Positions 38,101 to 46,630 of a DNA stretch of 64,000 nt are shown here, piece by piece. Positions within the stretch are counted from its first letter, which is position 1. Each line of letters opens with the position of its first letter. Source of the DNA: [Pantoea] beijingensis (lineage in GTDB: Bacteria; Pseudomonadota; Gammaproteobacteria; Enterobacterales; Enterobacteriaceae); contig NZ_CP071409.1 of assembly GCF_022647505.1 (NCBI RefSeq), forward strand, positions 1,488,001 through 1,552,000, given 5' to 3'. Both the position numbers and the translations under genes were made by a program. The notes under the pieces were generated by a model. That model made no database searches and was not told the DNA's origin. It saw nothing but the letters and a program-made list of their open reading frames with translations.

Positions 38101-38540
38101 CCGACCGCAAGCACCATTTTGCTCCAGCTAAACAGTGACTCAAGCGGGGCATGACGATTGAGCAGCAAACGTAGCAGATAGCCACCCAGCAGCGACTGCG
38201 CCAGGTTAATCAGTGCAAAGTGGAGATGAGCGATGGAGGGGCCAAGCAAAATAGTATGGGCGAGGATAATACCCACAAAGCAGCCTGGTAATAAAAGGAA
38301 AAGGTCGCGGACAGGGTGCCTAAAAACCACAATGGTCATCAGTGCCGTTGATAACCACAAAGGGGAAATTTGCCCACTGACAAGAATAAGCTCAAGACAG
38401 AAAAGCGCTAATAATAAGCTTAATATGCCAAGCGTAACGGCATTCCTCCAGTGCGGTAAGCCGTTACGTGAAGAAGAGGGTATATCTATGGTCATTAACG
38501 AATCCAGCTCTGCGCCTGAAGGCCGAATCGGCGCACTCAA
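35160..38540 (-). CDS. dgcE: Diguanylate cyclase DgcE (YegE), MASE1-PAS-GGDEF-degenerate EAL
   Basis: A 1126-residue membrane protein collinear with E. coli DgcE. Residues ~30-300 form a MASE1 sensor domain with eight or more helices. Three PAS/PAC units follow (about 310-690, including FRNAMEYSAIGMALV and ITLANEAGGIGVWEW). Then comes a GGDEF domain with an intact RLGGDEFGLL active site and FIDLDRFKAINDSAGHAAGD. The C-terminal EAL-like domain has lost the EAL signature, as in E. coli. It makes c-di-GMP, a signal that commonly promotes biofilm, relevant beside an exopolysaccharide locus. The start taken here is a TTG preceded by AAAGGT; an ATG at 38495 is the alternative. Confidence 0.92.
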   Translation of the reverse strand: MSAPIRPSGAELDSLMTIDIPSSSRNGLPHWRNAVTLGILSLLLALFCLELILVSGQISPLWLSTALMTIVVFRHPVRDLFLLLPGCFVGIILAHTILLGPSIAHLHFALINLAQSLLGGYLLRLLLNRHAPLESLFSWSKMVLAVGVVTPILGGLLATWLLEDARPHPVHFFTTWVISEVIGMLALGPVCLLWHNHFLRRSLNRQSVYESIITLLSTLLLCYLVLRFLPWPFTFVILILLWSAVRLPRLDAFLVFLLNIAMMSLMMASHQLDHLITHIAFFASTPWLPLLLTLIPSHVMTLVMHSLREEKKHISESGDRFRNAMEYSAIGMALVSPNGVWMQVNQSLCHLLGYHQDELKRLTFQQITHPDDLNADLQQLASLLSGEIQSYTMEKRYFRKDGQVVWALLAVSLVRDAEAQPLYFIAQIEDVTELKHTNEENRRLMERITLANEAGGIGVWEWTMASNEMSWNRQMFEIYQLSPEEKPTYLFWLQRVVKEDRTLAELAVKRALNTCEPLDMEFRIQNGSDIRYIRLRANPILNKEGRLERMLGINQDITELRALNEALFREKERMLITLDAIGEAVISTDKKMLVTFMNPVAERMTGWTQENAAGKPLAALLRMTRGRHGPEIKAEQHFALPASTSPSDTDHDLVLHNSAGEKFEIHYSITPLKTLEGETIGSVIVMQDVSESREILKQLSYSASHDMLTLLPNRTSFEHQLKRLLASASDNQQHTLTFIDLDRFKAINDSAGHAAGDALLRELAHLMTSHLRSSDMLARLGGDEFGLLIADSTTQQTREIVQRMVDAINDYRFQWGDSLYRIGASAGITQINQTNCVSSDVLSQADLACYNAKHNGRGQVSIFEPRLQRPLRQVNNREENAILIETHTLRLMAWAVAPPNSTQSARFWLTEIQLISAEGDIIEETDLRHSLQDAALFLALDRKIIAAFFARYASEATQKAITLALPLSHYGLQNDAIVTEIISHLEQNQTPATQLYFLLDAEMLPTEHLVQQKNIARLRALGCRFVLRNFCNNLNALNLLRADHIDFLMFNANLIANVHFNLMDEMMVSIIHGHAHRLNIATIAGPLTLPASLATFTTLGIDMAWGEAVAVREPLKALLMNRSDTN

Positions 38541-38692
38541 TATTACCTTTGCATGCTAGCACATCCGCCGAATGCTGCCCGGTGCAAATAAAAAAACTGC
38601 GATGTTCGTGACATTATAGACTAAATAATTCAGGGCACGGCATCGGCGATTGCAGCAGAGAGAAGATGGGCAGGTTTGCTCTTTTCCGCTTG

Positions 38693-39358
38693 CTATGGGG
38701 AGGCGAGAGCGGGCGTTGAAACCATTGTTTTTGGGCCGGGGGAGTGTAGCTTTAATAGATCGGCACGCGTCCAGGGTTTATCCAGCCCGGCGATGCGCAT
38801 TGAGAGATGTTCCAGAAAACTTTGCGTAGTGGCAATACGTCCGTGCCCCATGATGAGCAGCGGCAGCAGTAATATGGCACTCAACTGCGGCAAGGTGAAA
38901 TGCCGTATCTTAGCGTAACGCTGTGAAAGGAGAAAAAGCGTACTCAGAGTGAAGCCGATGAGTAACCCTGTCAGCACTTCGCTGGTGGAATGAGCGTTAA
39001 GCTCCAGTCGTGAAACGCCGACCAGTAAAGGGAGCAGATAGCCAATGCCGATAGCCGCGACACGCCAGAATGGCGTAAAGCGCGAGGTAAAAAGCCAAAA
39101 TATCACCGGCCAAAAGGTGGCAGACATGGCACTGTGACCGCTAAAGCCGGTAAAATTAAAACGTACGTTACCGATACCAAAACCCATAAAAGCGATCTTT
39201 GATATGCTGACGATACTCCCTGCCATGCAAAAAGCGAGTATCCAGTACCACACGGTACGGCGGTCTTCACTTTTCCACGCCATAAAAAGCGCAATAATGC
39301 ATGCGGTAGGGATCAGCAACATGCTGTCGCCGAAATAAGTTAACGTTCTCCAGGACAT
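38693..39358 (-). CDS. PAP2-family membrane phosphatase
   Basis: A 221-residue integral membrane protein with about six helices. The PAP2 motifs are FSGHSA (middle) and SRLELNAHSTSEVL, which corresponds to SR-x5-H-x3-D with Glu in place of the last Asp. An AAGGA site precedes the ATG. Family members remove phosphate from lipids such as phosphatidic acid or undecaprenyl pyrophosphate. It lies between dgcE and udk as a single gene. The lipid it acts on cannot be told. Confidence 0.8.
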   Translation of the reverse strand: MSWRTLTYFGDSMLLIPTACIIALFMAWKSEDRRTVWYWILAFCMAGSIVSISKIAFMGFGIGNVRFNFTGFSGHSAMSATFWPVIFWLFTSRFTPFWRVAAIGIGYLLPLLVGVSRLELNAHSTSEVLTGLLIGFTLSTLFLLSQRYAKIRHFTLPQLSAILLLPLLIMGHGRIATTQSFLEHLSMRIAGLDKPWTRADLLKLHSPGPKTMVSTPALASP

Positions 39359-39596
39359 ACAGTTCCTTGGTGATTATTTGAGGCACCGATCACAAAAATA
39401 GTAGTTTACCGACGAAATGGATTTGTACCAAAGGGGAAAATCCTAAAAGCAACGCGCTGCTTTTTCTGGCATCAAATCAGCGAACTCCCTATAATTGCGA
39501 GCGAAACAACCCTCTCATTCCCTGACCGATCACATTGGCGACGCAGAGCGGTTTTGCCAGTTGGATTCGTCACATAGTTATCAGGTCTTTAATTAT

Positions 39597-40238
39597 ATGA
39601 CTGACAAGTCTCATCAATGCGTCATCGTAGGCATCGCAGGCGCTTCAGCGTCGGGAAAAAGTTTAATCTCCAGTACCCTTTATCGTGAGGTGCGCGATCA
39701 GGTTGGCGATGAACATATCGGTGTTATCCCGGAAGATTGCTACTACAAAGACCAAAGCCACCTGACCATGGAAGAGCGGGTAAAAACTAACTATGACCAT
39801 CCCAGCGCGATGGACCATAATTTGTTGTTACAGCATCTGCAGATGCTGAAGTCAGGCCAGGATATTGAATTACCCGTTTATAGCTATGTAGAGCATACAC
39901 GGACTAAAGAGACTGTCCACCTGAAGCCAAAAAAGGTGATTATCCTTGAAGGGATCTTGTTACTGACCGATGCGCGCTTGCGTCAGGAGATGAACTTTTC
40001 AATTTTTGTTGATACGCCGCTGGATATTTGCCTGATGCGCCGTATGAAGCGTGATGTTAACGAACGCGGACGCTCGATGGATTCGGTTATGGCGCAATAT
40101 CAGAAAACCGTTCGTCCAATGTTCCTGCAATTTATTGAACCTTCCAAACAGTACGCAGACATTATTGTTCCTCGCGGCGGAAAAAACCGTATAGCGATCG
40201 ACATTCTGAAAGCGAAAATCAATCAGTTTTTCGAGTAG
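39597..40238 (+). CDS. udk: Uridine/cytidine kinase
   Basis: A 213-residue kinase identical in length to E. coli Udk and collinear throughout. It phosphorylates uridine and cytidine with GTP or ATP in pyrimidine salvage. The Walker A motif [11 protein letters not shown] follows the start, and [18 protein letters not shown], and [14 protein letters not shown] are the nucleoside and lid motifs. ATG at 39597 is chosen because [15 protein letters not shown] aligns with the known N terminus; the upstream in-frame start at 39495 would add 34 unrelated residues. First gene of the udk-dcd-asmA set. Confidence 0.97.
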   Translation: MTDKSHQCVIVGIAGASASGKSLISSTLYREVRDQVGDEHIGVIPEDCYYKDQSHLTMEERVKTNYDHPSAMDHNLLLQHLQMLKSGQDIELPVYSYVEHTRTKETVHLKPKKVIILEGILLLTDARLRQEMNFSIFVDTPLDICLMRRMKRDVNERGRSMDSVMAQYQKTVRPMFLQFIEPSKQYADIIVPRGGKNRIAIDILKAKINQFFE

Positions 40239-40267
40239 GCCCTTACGGGGGATTTATTGTGTGATAT

Positions 40268-40334
40268 GCCACAGCGTGGGATGCAACCCGCGGAAGTTTA
40301 CGGGTTAACATGGAGTTTACCCCGCCGCTGTGGC
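40268..40334 (+). promoter_or_regulatory. Nested hairpin in the udk-dcd intergenic region
   Basis: GCCACAGCG (40268-40276) pairs perfectly with CGCTGTGGC (40326-40334). Inside it AACCCG pairs with CGGGTT around a short loop (40285-40306). The structure occupies half of the 132-nt gap. There is no T run directly after it, so a structured leader or processing site for dcd is more likely than a simple terminator. Confidence 0.5.
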
Positions 40335-40370
40335 AGTGTAACCCTTCTCAGGTTAATGGAGTAAACGTCA

Positions 40371-40952
40371 ATGAGATTATGTGACCGCGATATCGAGGCC
40401 TGGCTTGACAGTGGTAAGCTCGGGATTACGCCGCGCCCGCCAGTTGAGCGGATTAACGGCGCCACTGTCGATGTGCGCCTGGGGAATAAGTTTCGTACCT
40501 TCCGTGGTCATACTGCCGCTTTTATTGATTTAAGCGGGCCGAAAAATGAAGTCAGTGAAGCGCTCGAACGGGTGATGAGTGATGAGATTGTGTTGCCAGA
40601 AGGCGAAGCTTTCTTTTTGCACCCGGGAGAGTTGGCGCTGGCGGTGACTTTTGAATCGGTGACGATCCCGGATGATTTAGTCGGCTGGTTGGATGGCCGC
40701 TCTTCACTGGCGCGGCTTGGCCTGATGGTTCATGTGACGGCACATCGTATCGATCCTGGCTGGCAAGGCCGGATTGTTCTGGAGTTCTATAATTCAGGTA
40801 AGTTGCCGCTTGCGCTTCGTCCAGGAATGTTGATCGGCGCGCTGAGTTTTGAGCCGCTTTCGGGGCCAGCTGCCCGCCCTTATAATCGCCGTCAGGATGC
40901 GAAATATAAAGATCAGCAGGGCGCTGTTGCCAGCCGTATTGATAAAGATTAA
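40371..40952 (+). CDS. dcd: dCTP deaminase
   Basis: A 193-residue homotrimeric enzyme matching E. coli Dcd in length. It deaminates dCTP to dUTP, the main enterobacterial source of dUMP for thymidylate synthesis. The conserved core [17 protein letters not shown] with the active-site Ser and Arg, the nearby [17 protein letters not shown] segment with the catalytic Glu, and the C-terminal [11 protein letters not shown] are present. It follows udk after 132 nt and precedes asmA by 26 nt, the usual gene order in enterobacteria. Confidence 0.97.
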   Translation: MRLCDRDIEAWLDSGKLGITPRPPVERINGATVDVRLGNKFRTFRGHTAAFIDLSGPKNEVSEALERVMSDEIVLPEGEAFFLHPGELALAVTFESVTIPDDLVGWLDGRSSLARLGLMVHVTAHRIDPGWQGRIVLEFYNSGKLPLALRPGMLIGALSFEPLSGPAARPYNRRQDAKYKDQQGAVASRIDKD

Positions 40953-40978
40953 AAGCCGAGGCTAAGGGTTAGAAACGG

Positions 40979-42808
40979 ATGAGAAGAGTGATTACCACGC
41001 TGGTCATTTTGCTGGTTGTCATCGTCGCGGGAATGACTGCGCTGGTTCTGCTGGTGAACCCTAACGACTTCCGATCTTATATGGTTCAGAAGGTTGAGCA
41101 GCGCAGTGGTTATAAACTGGCGCTGGAAGGCAATTTACGCTGGCATGTATGGCCTCAGCTCAGCATTCTTGCTGGGCGAATGTCCATCACGGCGCCAGGT
41201 GCGCAGCAGCCGATGGTGAAGGCCGATAATATGCGGCTGGATGTTAAACTTCTTCCCCTTTTCTCCCATCAGCTCAGCGTTAAGCAAGTCATGTTGAAAA
41301 ACGCGGTAATCCGCGTCACGCCGGATAGTGAGGCTCAACGTCCGCAAGATGCGCCCGTGGGGCCTGCTGATTCTACCGTTCCTGAAGCCGTATCCGGCTG
41401 GAAGTTTGATATTGCTAATTTGAGAGTGGCCGATAGCCTGTTGATTTGGCAGCAGGCTGGCGGTGAGCAGATCAACTTCCGTGATATCAACCTCGAAATG
41501 GCCCAAAATGAGCATAAACAGGCGAATATCGAACTGAGCACCCGGGTCAATCGCGACCAGCGCGAGCTGCAACTGGCGCTGAAAGGTGACATGGATGTTG
41601 CTGAATATCCGCATCGCTTATCCGGAAAAATTGATGCGCTGAGTTATGAGTTAAACGGCGCGGATTTGCCCGCGCAGGGATTGAAGGGAAACGCCACACT
41701 AATGGCGGAATGGCAAAATGATGCCCGGCGTTTTTCGCTTAAAGAGATTGTGCTTAGTACGAATGAAAGCCAACTTCAGGGCACAGTTTCCGGTACGTTA
41801 GGTGATATGCCGGACATTAGTGTTGATTTGCACTCACCCAAACTGGACCTCGATGCGCTTCTGGGTATGGCTTCAGGTGCTGAACAGCAGGATGGTCAGG
41901 CTGTTCAGGCGCAGCGGTCAGGACGCGGCCCTGTGATTGCCCAATTGACGGAAAATAGCAACGCAAACTCCCCCCTTAATACACTTCGCGCGACGCTGAT
42001 GCTCCGGGTGGATGACTTGCTATGGCGTGGGATGAATCTCAACAATGTGCAGCTTACCGCCGATAACGATCGTGGTTTGATGAATGTCACTACGTTTAAA
42101 GGACAGTCGGGGAGCGGCGATTTTTCCATTCCGGGTTCAATCAATATTCGTTCTGCACAAACAAAAGTGGCGATTAAACCGGTCCTGAATAACATTGAAC
42201 TATCGCCTCTGCTTAAAGCGTTTGAGATTCCGGAAACCGTCAGTGGTACGCTTTCCCTCACGGGAGATATGCACGGAAATGGCCTGAACGTGCATGATTT
42301 TAAGCGCCACTGGCTGGGAAGCGCTGAGTTGAATATGGAAAATGCGCGGTTGGCTGGACTGAATTTCCAGCAGATGATTCAGCAGGCGGTTGAACGCAGT
42401 AACAGCCAGGTGCGGGGAACGCAAAGCGAAGCAAGTTACACCGAAGTTCAGCATCTGAAGGGACAGATACAGCTCAATAATGGATCTATGGCATTGGTTA
42501 ATTTACAGGGGCGCTCCTCCCTGCTCGATCTTGCAGGGCAGGGCAGTGTCGATCTGGATAATAAACAATGTGATATCACCTTTAATATTAAAGTGATTGA
42601 TGGATGGCAGGGGAATAGCGCGTTAATACAAACGCTAACGGAAACCGCCATCCCCTTACGTCTTTATGGTCCCTGGGATGGCTTGAGATACTCACTGCAA
42701 GTGGATCAAATTTTACGTAAGCGTATTCAGGATGAGGCAAAAGCACGGCTTAACCAGTGGGTGGAGCATAAACAGGACAAACGAAAAGCAGATGATGTGA
42801 AAAAGTGA
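40979..42808 (+). CDS. asmA: AsmA-family inner-membrane protein
   Basis: A 609-residue protein with one N-terminal signal-anchor helix (residues ~5-27) and a long periplasmic beta-rich domain. The N-terminal DFRSYMVQKVEQRSGYKLALEGNLRWHVWP block and the C-terminal DGWQGNSALIQTLTETAIPLRLYGPWDGL block are the AsmA signatures. E. coli AsmA (617 residues) affects outer-membrane protein assembly and lipopolysaccharide levels, and the family is now viewed as bridge-like lipid-transfer proteins. Third gene after udk-dcd. Confidence 0.94.
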   Translation: MRRVITTLVILLVVIVAGMTALVLLVNPNDFRSYMVQKVEQRSGYKLALEGNLRWHVWPQLSILAGRMSITAPGAQQPMVKADNMRLDVKLLPLFSHQLSVKQVMLKNAVIRVTPDSEAQRPQDAPVGPADSTVPEAVSGWKFDIANLRVADSLLIWQQAGGEQINFRDINLEMAQNEHKQANIELSTRVNRDQRELQLALKGDMDVAEYPHRLSGKIDALSYELNGADLPAQGLKGNATLMAEWQNDARRFSLKEIVLSTNESQLQGTVSGTLGDMPDISVDLHSPKLDLDALLGMASGAEQQDGQAVQAQRSGRGPVIAQLTENSNANSPLNTLRATLMLRVDDLLWRGMNLNNVQLTADNDRGLMNVTTFKGQSGSGDFSIPGSINIRSAQTKVAIKPVLNNIELSPLLKAFEIPETVSGTLSLTGDMHGNGLNVHDFKRHWLGSAELNMENARLAGLNFQQMIQQAVERSNSQVRGTQSEASYTEVQHLKGQIQLNNGSMALVNLQGRSSLLDLAGQGSVDLDNKQCDITFNIKVIDGWQGNSALIQTLTETAIPLRLYGPWDGLRYSLQVDQILRKRIQDEAKARLNQWVEHKQDKRKADDVKK

Positions 42809-42907
42809 TCGCCAGGGCGTATCTGTCAGCGCCGATCTCGCCTATGGACATGACGCTGCTGGCTGCTTCATCTACTTTTCGGCTAGCAGGTGTGGTGCCT
42901 GGGCCAT

Positions 42908-44482
42908 TCATACTTCGTAATCTGGTTCAGGTGCTGAAAGAGGAATGATCTGCACTTTCTGCACCCGGTGGTTATCAACGTCAAGGGTACGAAATAAATA
43001 GCTTCCGACGGTGACCTCTTCACCTTGCCGGGGAATATGCTGTAGGTACTCCATTAGCAGACCCGCGATGGTGTGATACTCCCTCTTTTCATCCAGAGGG
43101 AGTTCAAGATACATCACTAAATCGTCAAGTGGCATATGCCCATTGGCTATCCAGCTGCCATCAGCGCTTTGCATGATGTCATGGCGAGCATCCAACTCTT
43201 CTCCTTCGTTGGGCAAATTACCGGCAATCGTTTCCATTACGTCACTCAAAGTCACAACGCCTTCCAGAGAGCCGAACTCATCCACGACGAACGCGAAATG
43301 GGTACGAGCAGAGCGAAATTGCTCCAGTGCCTGAAGTAACGTGAGTTGTTCCGGGAAAACAAGTGGTTGTCTGAGCAATTTGCGTAAATCCAGTGAATTT
43401 TCATGCAATGACTGATGCAGCAGATCAATGACGTGAACGACACCAATAGGGTCGTCGCTACCTTCAGTAAGGATGATGCGTGTATGCTGATTTCGATCCA
43501 ACTGCGCCATAATGTCTGCTGGCGTATCGCTCAAATCGATATTTTCAATATCATGGCGGGAGGTCATTATGCTGCTCACGCTGCGCTGACCCATGCCAAG
43601 CACCCGCGCAATCATCAGGCGCTCCTGCTTATTAAAAATCGCCTGATTCTCGTTATCCGCCACCAATGAGGACGTCTCGGCATCCAACTCGGCATGCTCA
43701 TGGTGGCCGCGTAGCAGCCGCAAAACGGCCTCAGCGGTACGCTTGCGTAGTGGAAGTCTGGCGGAGAGAAAGCGGCGGCGATTAAATTGCGCAAGTTGAT
43801 TCAGGCCCTCAATAACCACTGAAAAACCAATAGCGGCGTACAGATAACCTTTAGGGATATGGAAACCAAAACCGTCAGCGACCAAGCTAAAACCAATCAT
43901 CAGCAGGAAGCTAAGACAAAGAATAACGATAGTAGGATGGCCATTAACGAAGCGAGTCAACGGCTTACTGGCTAACAGCATCAGGAAAATCGCAATAATA
44001 ACCGCTGCCATCATCACTGGCAGGTGCTCTACCATTCCTACCGCGGTAATAACTGAATCCAGCGAGAACACCGCATCCAGTACGACGATCTGCGCGACGA
44101 CCGGCCAGAACTTAGCGGTACGTTTTTGCGTCGTATCATCATCATCTCCCCCTTCCAGCCTGTCGTTAAGCTCCATTGTTGCTTTAAATAACAGGAACGT
44201 TCCTCCCGTCAGCATAATCAGGTCGCGTGCACTAAAGGCATGTCCTGCCAGAGTGAAAAGGGGGTGTGTTAGTGATGCCAACCACGAGATTGACGCGAGC
44301 AGCAGCAGACGCATAACAAGTGCCAACAGTAAACCTGTTACGCGCGCCTTATCACGCTGTGCTGGAGGGAGCTTCTCAGCCAGTATGGCAATAAAGACGA
44401 GGTTATCGATGCCCAGAACCAGTTCCAGTACCACTAACGTGACTAAACCAGCCCAAATTGAAGGATCGGCGATCCATTCCAT
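42908..44482 (-). CDS. yegH: TerC/CBS/CorC-domain membrane protein YegH
   Basis: A 524-residue protein with three parts. There is an N-terminal TerC-like domain of about seven helices ([40 protein letters not shown]), whose acidic DN/DS motifs are typical of metal-handling. Two CBS domains follow (about 300-415), then a C-terminal CorC/HlyC transporter-associated domain. It matches E. coli YegH, whose function is unknown; TerC relatives act in Mn2+ export. It is convergent with asmA. Confidence 0.9.
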   Translation of the reverse strand: MEWIADPSIWAGLVTLVVLELVLGIDNLVFIAILAEKLPPAQRDKARVTGLLLALVMRLLLLASISWLASLTHPLFTLAGHAFSARDLIMLTGGTFLLFKATMELNDRLEGGDDDDTTQKRTAKFWPVVAQIVVLDAVFSLDSVITAVGMVEHLPVMMAAVIIAIFLMLLASKPLTRFVNGHPTIVILCLSFLLMIGFSLVADGFGFHIPKGYLYAAIGFSVVIEGLNQLAQFNRRRFLSARLPLRKRTAEAVLRLLRGHHEHAELDAETSSLVADNENQAIFNKQERLMIARVLGMGQRSVSSIMTSRHDIENIDLSDTPADIMAQLDRNQHTRIILTEGSDDPIGVVHVIDLLHQSLHENSLDLRKLLRQPLVFPEQLTLLQALEQFRSARTHFAFVVDEFGSLEGVVTLSDVMETIAGNLPNEGEELDARHDIMQSADGSWIANGHMPLDDLVMYLELPLDEKREYHTIAGLLMEYLQHIPRQGEEVTVGSYLFRTLDVDNHRVQKVQIIPLSAPEPDYEV

Positions 44483-44816
44483 ATGATGTTATTTACCTTA
44501 GTGAGAATTACGGCATTACATTTGATGGTGAAAAGCTGAAAGAATAATTCAACAATACGTGAGATAAATCCGAAAATAAGTAAAGCCGTGAGGTGGAAAA
44601 ACAGAAATAATTCAGCGTCAAAACAAATAACAATCGAAATTAAATCAAAAAATAGTGGAAATATCAAACAGTATCAATTATGGCATTGAGATATTAACCT
44701 CGTGAAGCTTGTAGAATCACTTCGAATAATATAATCAATAAGGAATTTTCCGGAAAACCTATATCCGTGTGACTTATGTAACTCATTGTTTTTAAACGTT
44801 AAAAATTTCATTAACT

Positions 44817-44830
44817 TAGTCTTATTCTGA
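44817..44830 (-). promoter_or_regulatory. Possible RcsAB box
   Basis: The minus-strand reading TCAGAATAAGACTA matches the RcsAB consensus TAAGAATATTCCTA at 10 of 14 positions. It lies about 650 nt upstream of the first operon gene, similar to the distant RcsAB box known for E. amylovora amsG. The mismatches fall in one half-site, so this is only a candidate. Confidence 0.3.
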
Positions 44831-45042
44831 AAATGAACTTGATTTAGTCCCCCACCCTTGTAACAAGCACATAATAGTATAAAAATCTGATGATAGGTTT
44901 TGAGACCGATAACAGATAACGTACCTAAGACAACCAACATTGATTGCCGAGAGTGATGTTTCCTCAGCTTTCATTTGCGGAAATAAAGACTTTTTAAGTT
45001 CACAATTTCCAGCTGCAGATGCAGGAAAGACAGAGGTATAAA

Positions 45043-45078
45043 CAGCATTGGTAGCTGGAAGCCAGGGGCGGTAGCGTG
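45043..45078 (+). promoter_or_regulatory. JUMPstart element with ops (RfaH recruitment) site
   Basis: CAGCATTGGTAGCTG followed by AAGCCAGGGGCGGTAGCGTG matches the enterobacterial JUMPstart consensus closely. The 11-nt ops core GGCGGTAGCGT is at 45067-45077. RfaH is recruited at ops to paused RNA polymerase and suppresses early termination in long polysaccharide operons. This indicates the downstream ~16-kb cluster is one RfaH-dependent transcription unit. Confidence 0.92.
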
Positions 45079-45485
45079 TCTGTTCATCAGTCGGAAAAGT
45101 TAAGGTCTACATTAGAAATAATCTCATAGATTTGAAAAAATGTTCTCAAATCAGAAGGTTGATGTTAAAAATATTTGTTGATAGATTATAAATAACACAC
45201 TAATTAAGTATGGCAAAATATTAGTGGCTCACTAAAATTGCTATCAAGACATTAAATAATATATTTCCTCTGCAAAAAAATTCTTGAGATTTATAGCAAA
45301 AATATTGACATCAATATCAATTGCGAAGCCAATTTAATTAATTTAACAGCTAATCTAATACACTGTTATTTTTAAAATAACCAGAGATGTATTTAAAGTA
45401 ATACGCCTGATGTATGCTTAGTACATAGCTAACCAGAAAAAGATAAAGTTTCGCAATGAACTAATTCGCTAAGGTGAAAATAAAG

Positions 45486-46604
45486 ATGTCGAATAGTAAC
45501 TTTGTTGTATGTTTGCCAACATTTTTTTCCCCGCAAGACAAACGTTCAACTGGAGGCACCATCTCTAATTTTTCTTTAATCAAAGAACTAGCGGGGATTG
45601 GTAATGTTGAAGTGATCTCTCCTATCGTTTCCCCTGAGTTAATTCATAACGAAAATAACAGGGTAAAAGTTATTACTTCCCCAGGGCTCGAAGGGGATTC
45701 ATTAAGTAAAAAGGTAAAAAAGAAAATTTGGCTAAGGAAGCAAATTCACAGCAGAGCGGCATATGATACTCACAGTATTTTTATCAGCACGAATGGCACA
45801 GCCAGCTTTGTTAACAGTGCCGCACCTCGCAGAAGTATCATACTCACACGTGCTTTTGAAGATTTCCTGGATTATGAAGTGAATGGGGAAAACTTCAAAG
45901 AGAAAGTCCGCAAGAAAATTCTGAGCTTTATTGTTGGTGAGCGAGTAAAAAAATGTTACACCAATGCAGATAGAGTTATCACTAATAGCAAATTTATGCG
46001 AGGGGAGATTTCAAGATATTTCGAAGTTGATGAAAATAAAATAATGGTATTGTATCCCCCTGTTGATTTTCCAGATGCCGAGTACCGTCCTTTACCCAAA
46101 AATAGAAAATTACGAATTGGAATGATAAATCCAAAGAAAATAAAGGGTGAGGATATTTTTATAGGATTAGCTAAAGAATTTAAAGAAATTGATTTCGTAT
46201 ATTTTTCTAAAGAGGACCGGAAGTATGGCATAAGTAATATTATGTATCAGGGCTGGGGAAGCGAACCAAAAAAATTATTTCAATCATTCGATGTTTTGAT
46301 TGCTCCATCTCTGTGGGATGAACCATTCGGGCGTGTTGCTGTTGAAGGAATTCGCAGTGGTATACCTGTGCTTGTTTCAAATCATGGTGGTATTCCCGAG
46401 ACGGTAACCGATGATTTTGTAGTTGATAGCGATACGGTTGTTGCATGGAAAGAAAAAGTAAAGTGGCTGCAGGATAATCCGGAAGCAGTAGCTGCTTCAT
46501 GGGATTTATCTAACCGTCATACTGAAAAATTTATATCCCACAGGCATAATGAAAAATTAAAAGAATATTTTAGATCGTATCTTTTAGAGGGCGGTAACAT
46601 CTAG
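45486..46604 (+). CDS. Glycosyltransferase, GT4 family (exopolysaccharide)
   Basis: A 372-residue GT-B fold enzyme. The ATG at 45486 is preferred to a GTG at 45474 because AAGGTG lies at the correct distance. The C-terminal donor domain shows APSLWDEPFGRVAVEGIRSGIPVLVSNHGGIPE, i.e. the EX7E retaining motif of the family. The N-terminal acceptor half has STGGTISNFSLIKEL. It is the first gene after the JUMPstart element and lies 26 nt before the tailspike-like gene. Its sugar specificity cannot be told. Confidence 0.85.
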   Translation: MSNSNFVVCLPTFFSPQDKRSTGGTISNFSLIKELAGIGNVEVISPIVSPELIHNENNRVKVITSPGLEGDSLSKKVKKKIWLRKQIHSRAAYDTHSIFISTNGTASFVNSAAPRRSIILTRAFEDFLDYEVNGENFKEKVRKKILSFIVGERVKKCYTNADRVITNSKFMRGEISRYFEVDENKIMVLYPPVDFPDAEYRPLPKNRKLRIGMINPKKIKGEDIFIGLAKEFKEIDFVYFSKEDRKYGISNIMYQGWGSEPKKLFQSFDVLIAPSLWDEPFGRVAVEGIRSGIPVLVSNHGGIPETVTDDFVVDSDTVVAWKEKVKWLQDNPEAVAASWDLSNRHTEKFISHRHNEKLKEYFRSYLLEGGNI

Positions 46605-46630
46605 TTATCCAATTTTCCAGGGGGATAGTT

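Larger units (their letters stand above)
44483..45485 (+). promoter_or_regulatory. Long leader/promoter region of the exopolysaccharide operon
   Basis: This ~1-kb AT-rich region separates yegH from the first exopolysaccharide gene. It holds the JUMPstart/ops element (45043-45078) and a weak RcsAB-like box (44817-44830). A possible promoter with TTGTAA near 44858 and a TATAAA-rich stretch near 44877 is also present. About 400 nt of untranslated leader follow the JUMPstart. The short minus-strand ORFs here have no coding character. Confidence 0.55.

Noticed and set aside
44735..44750. RcsAB box at TAAGGAATTTTCCG
   Set aside because: Only the outer bases match the consensus; the central positions are wrong, so the box at 44817-44830 was kept as the better, still weak, candidate.
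44674..44940. 88-codon ORF on the minus strand upstream of the EPS operon
   Set aside because: It has no ribosome-binding site, no recognisable domain and a composition like the surrounding AT-rich leader; it lies opposite the probable promoter region.
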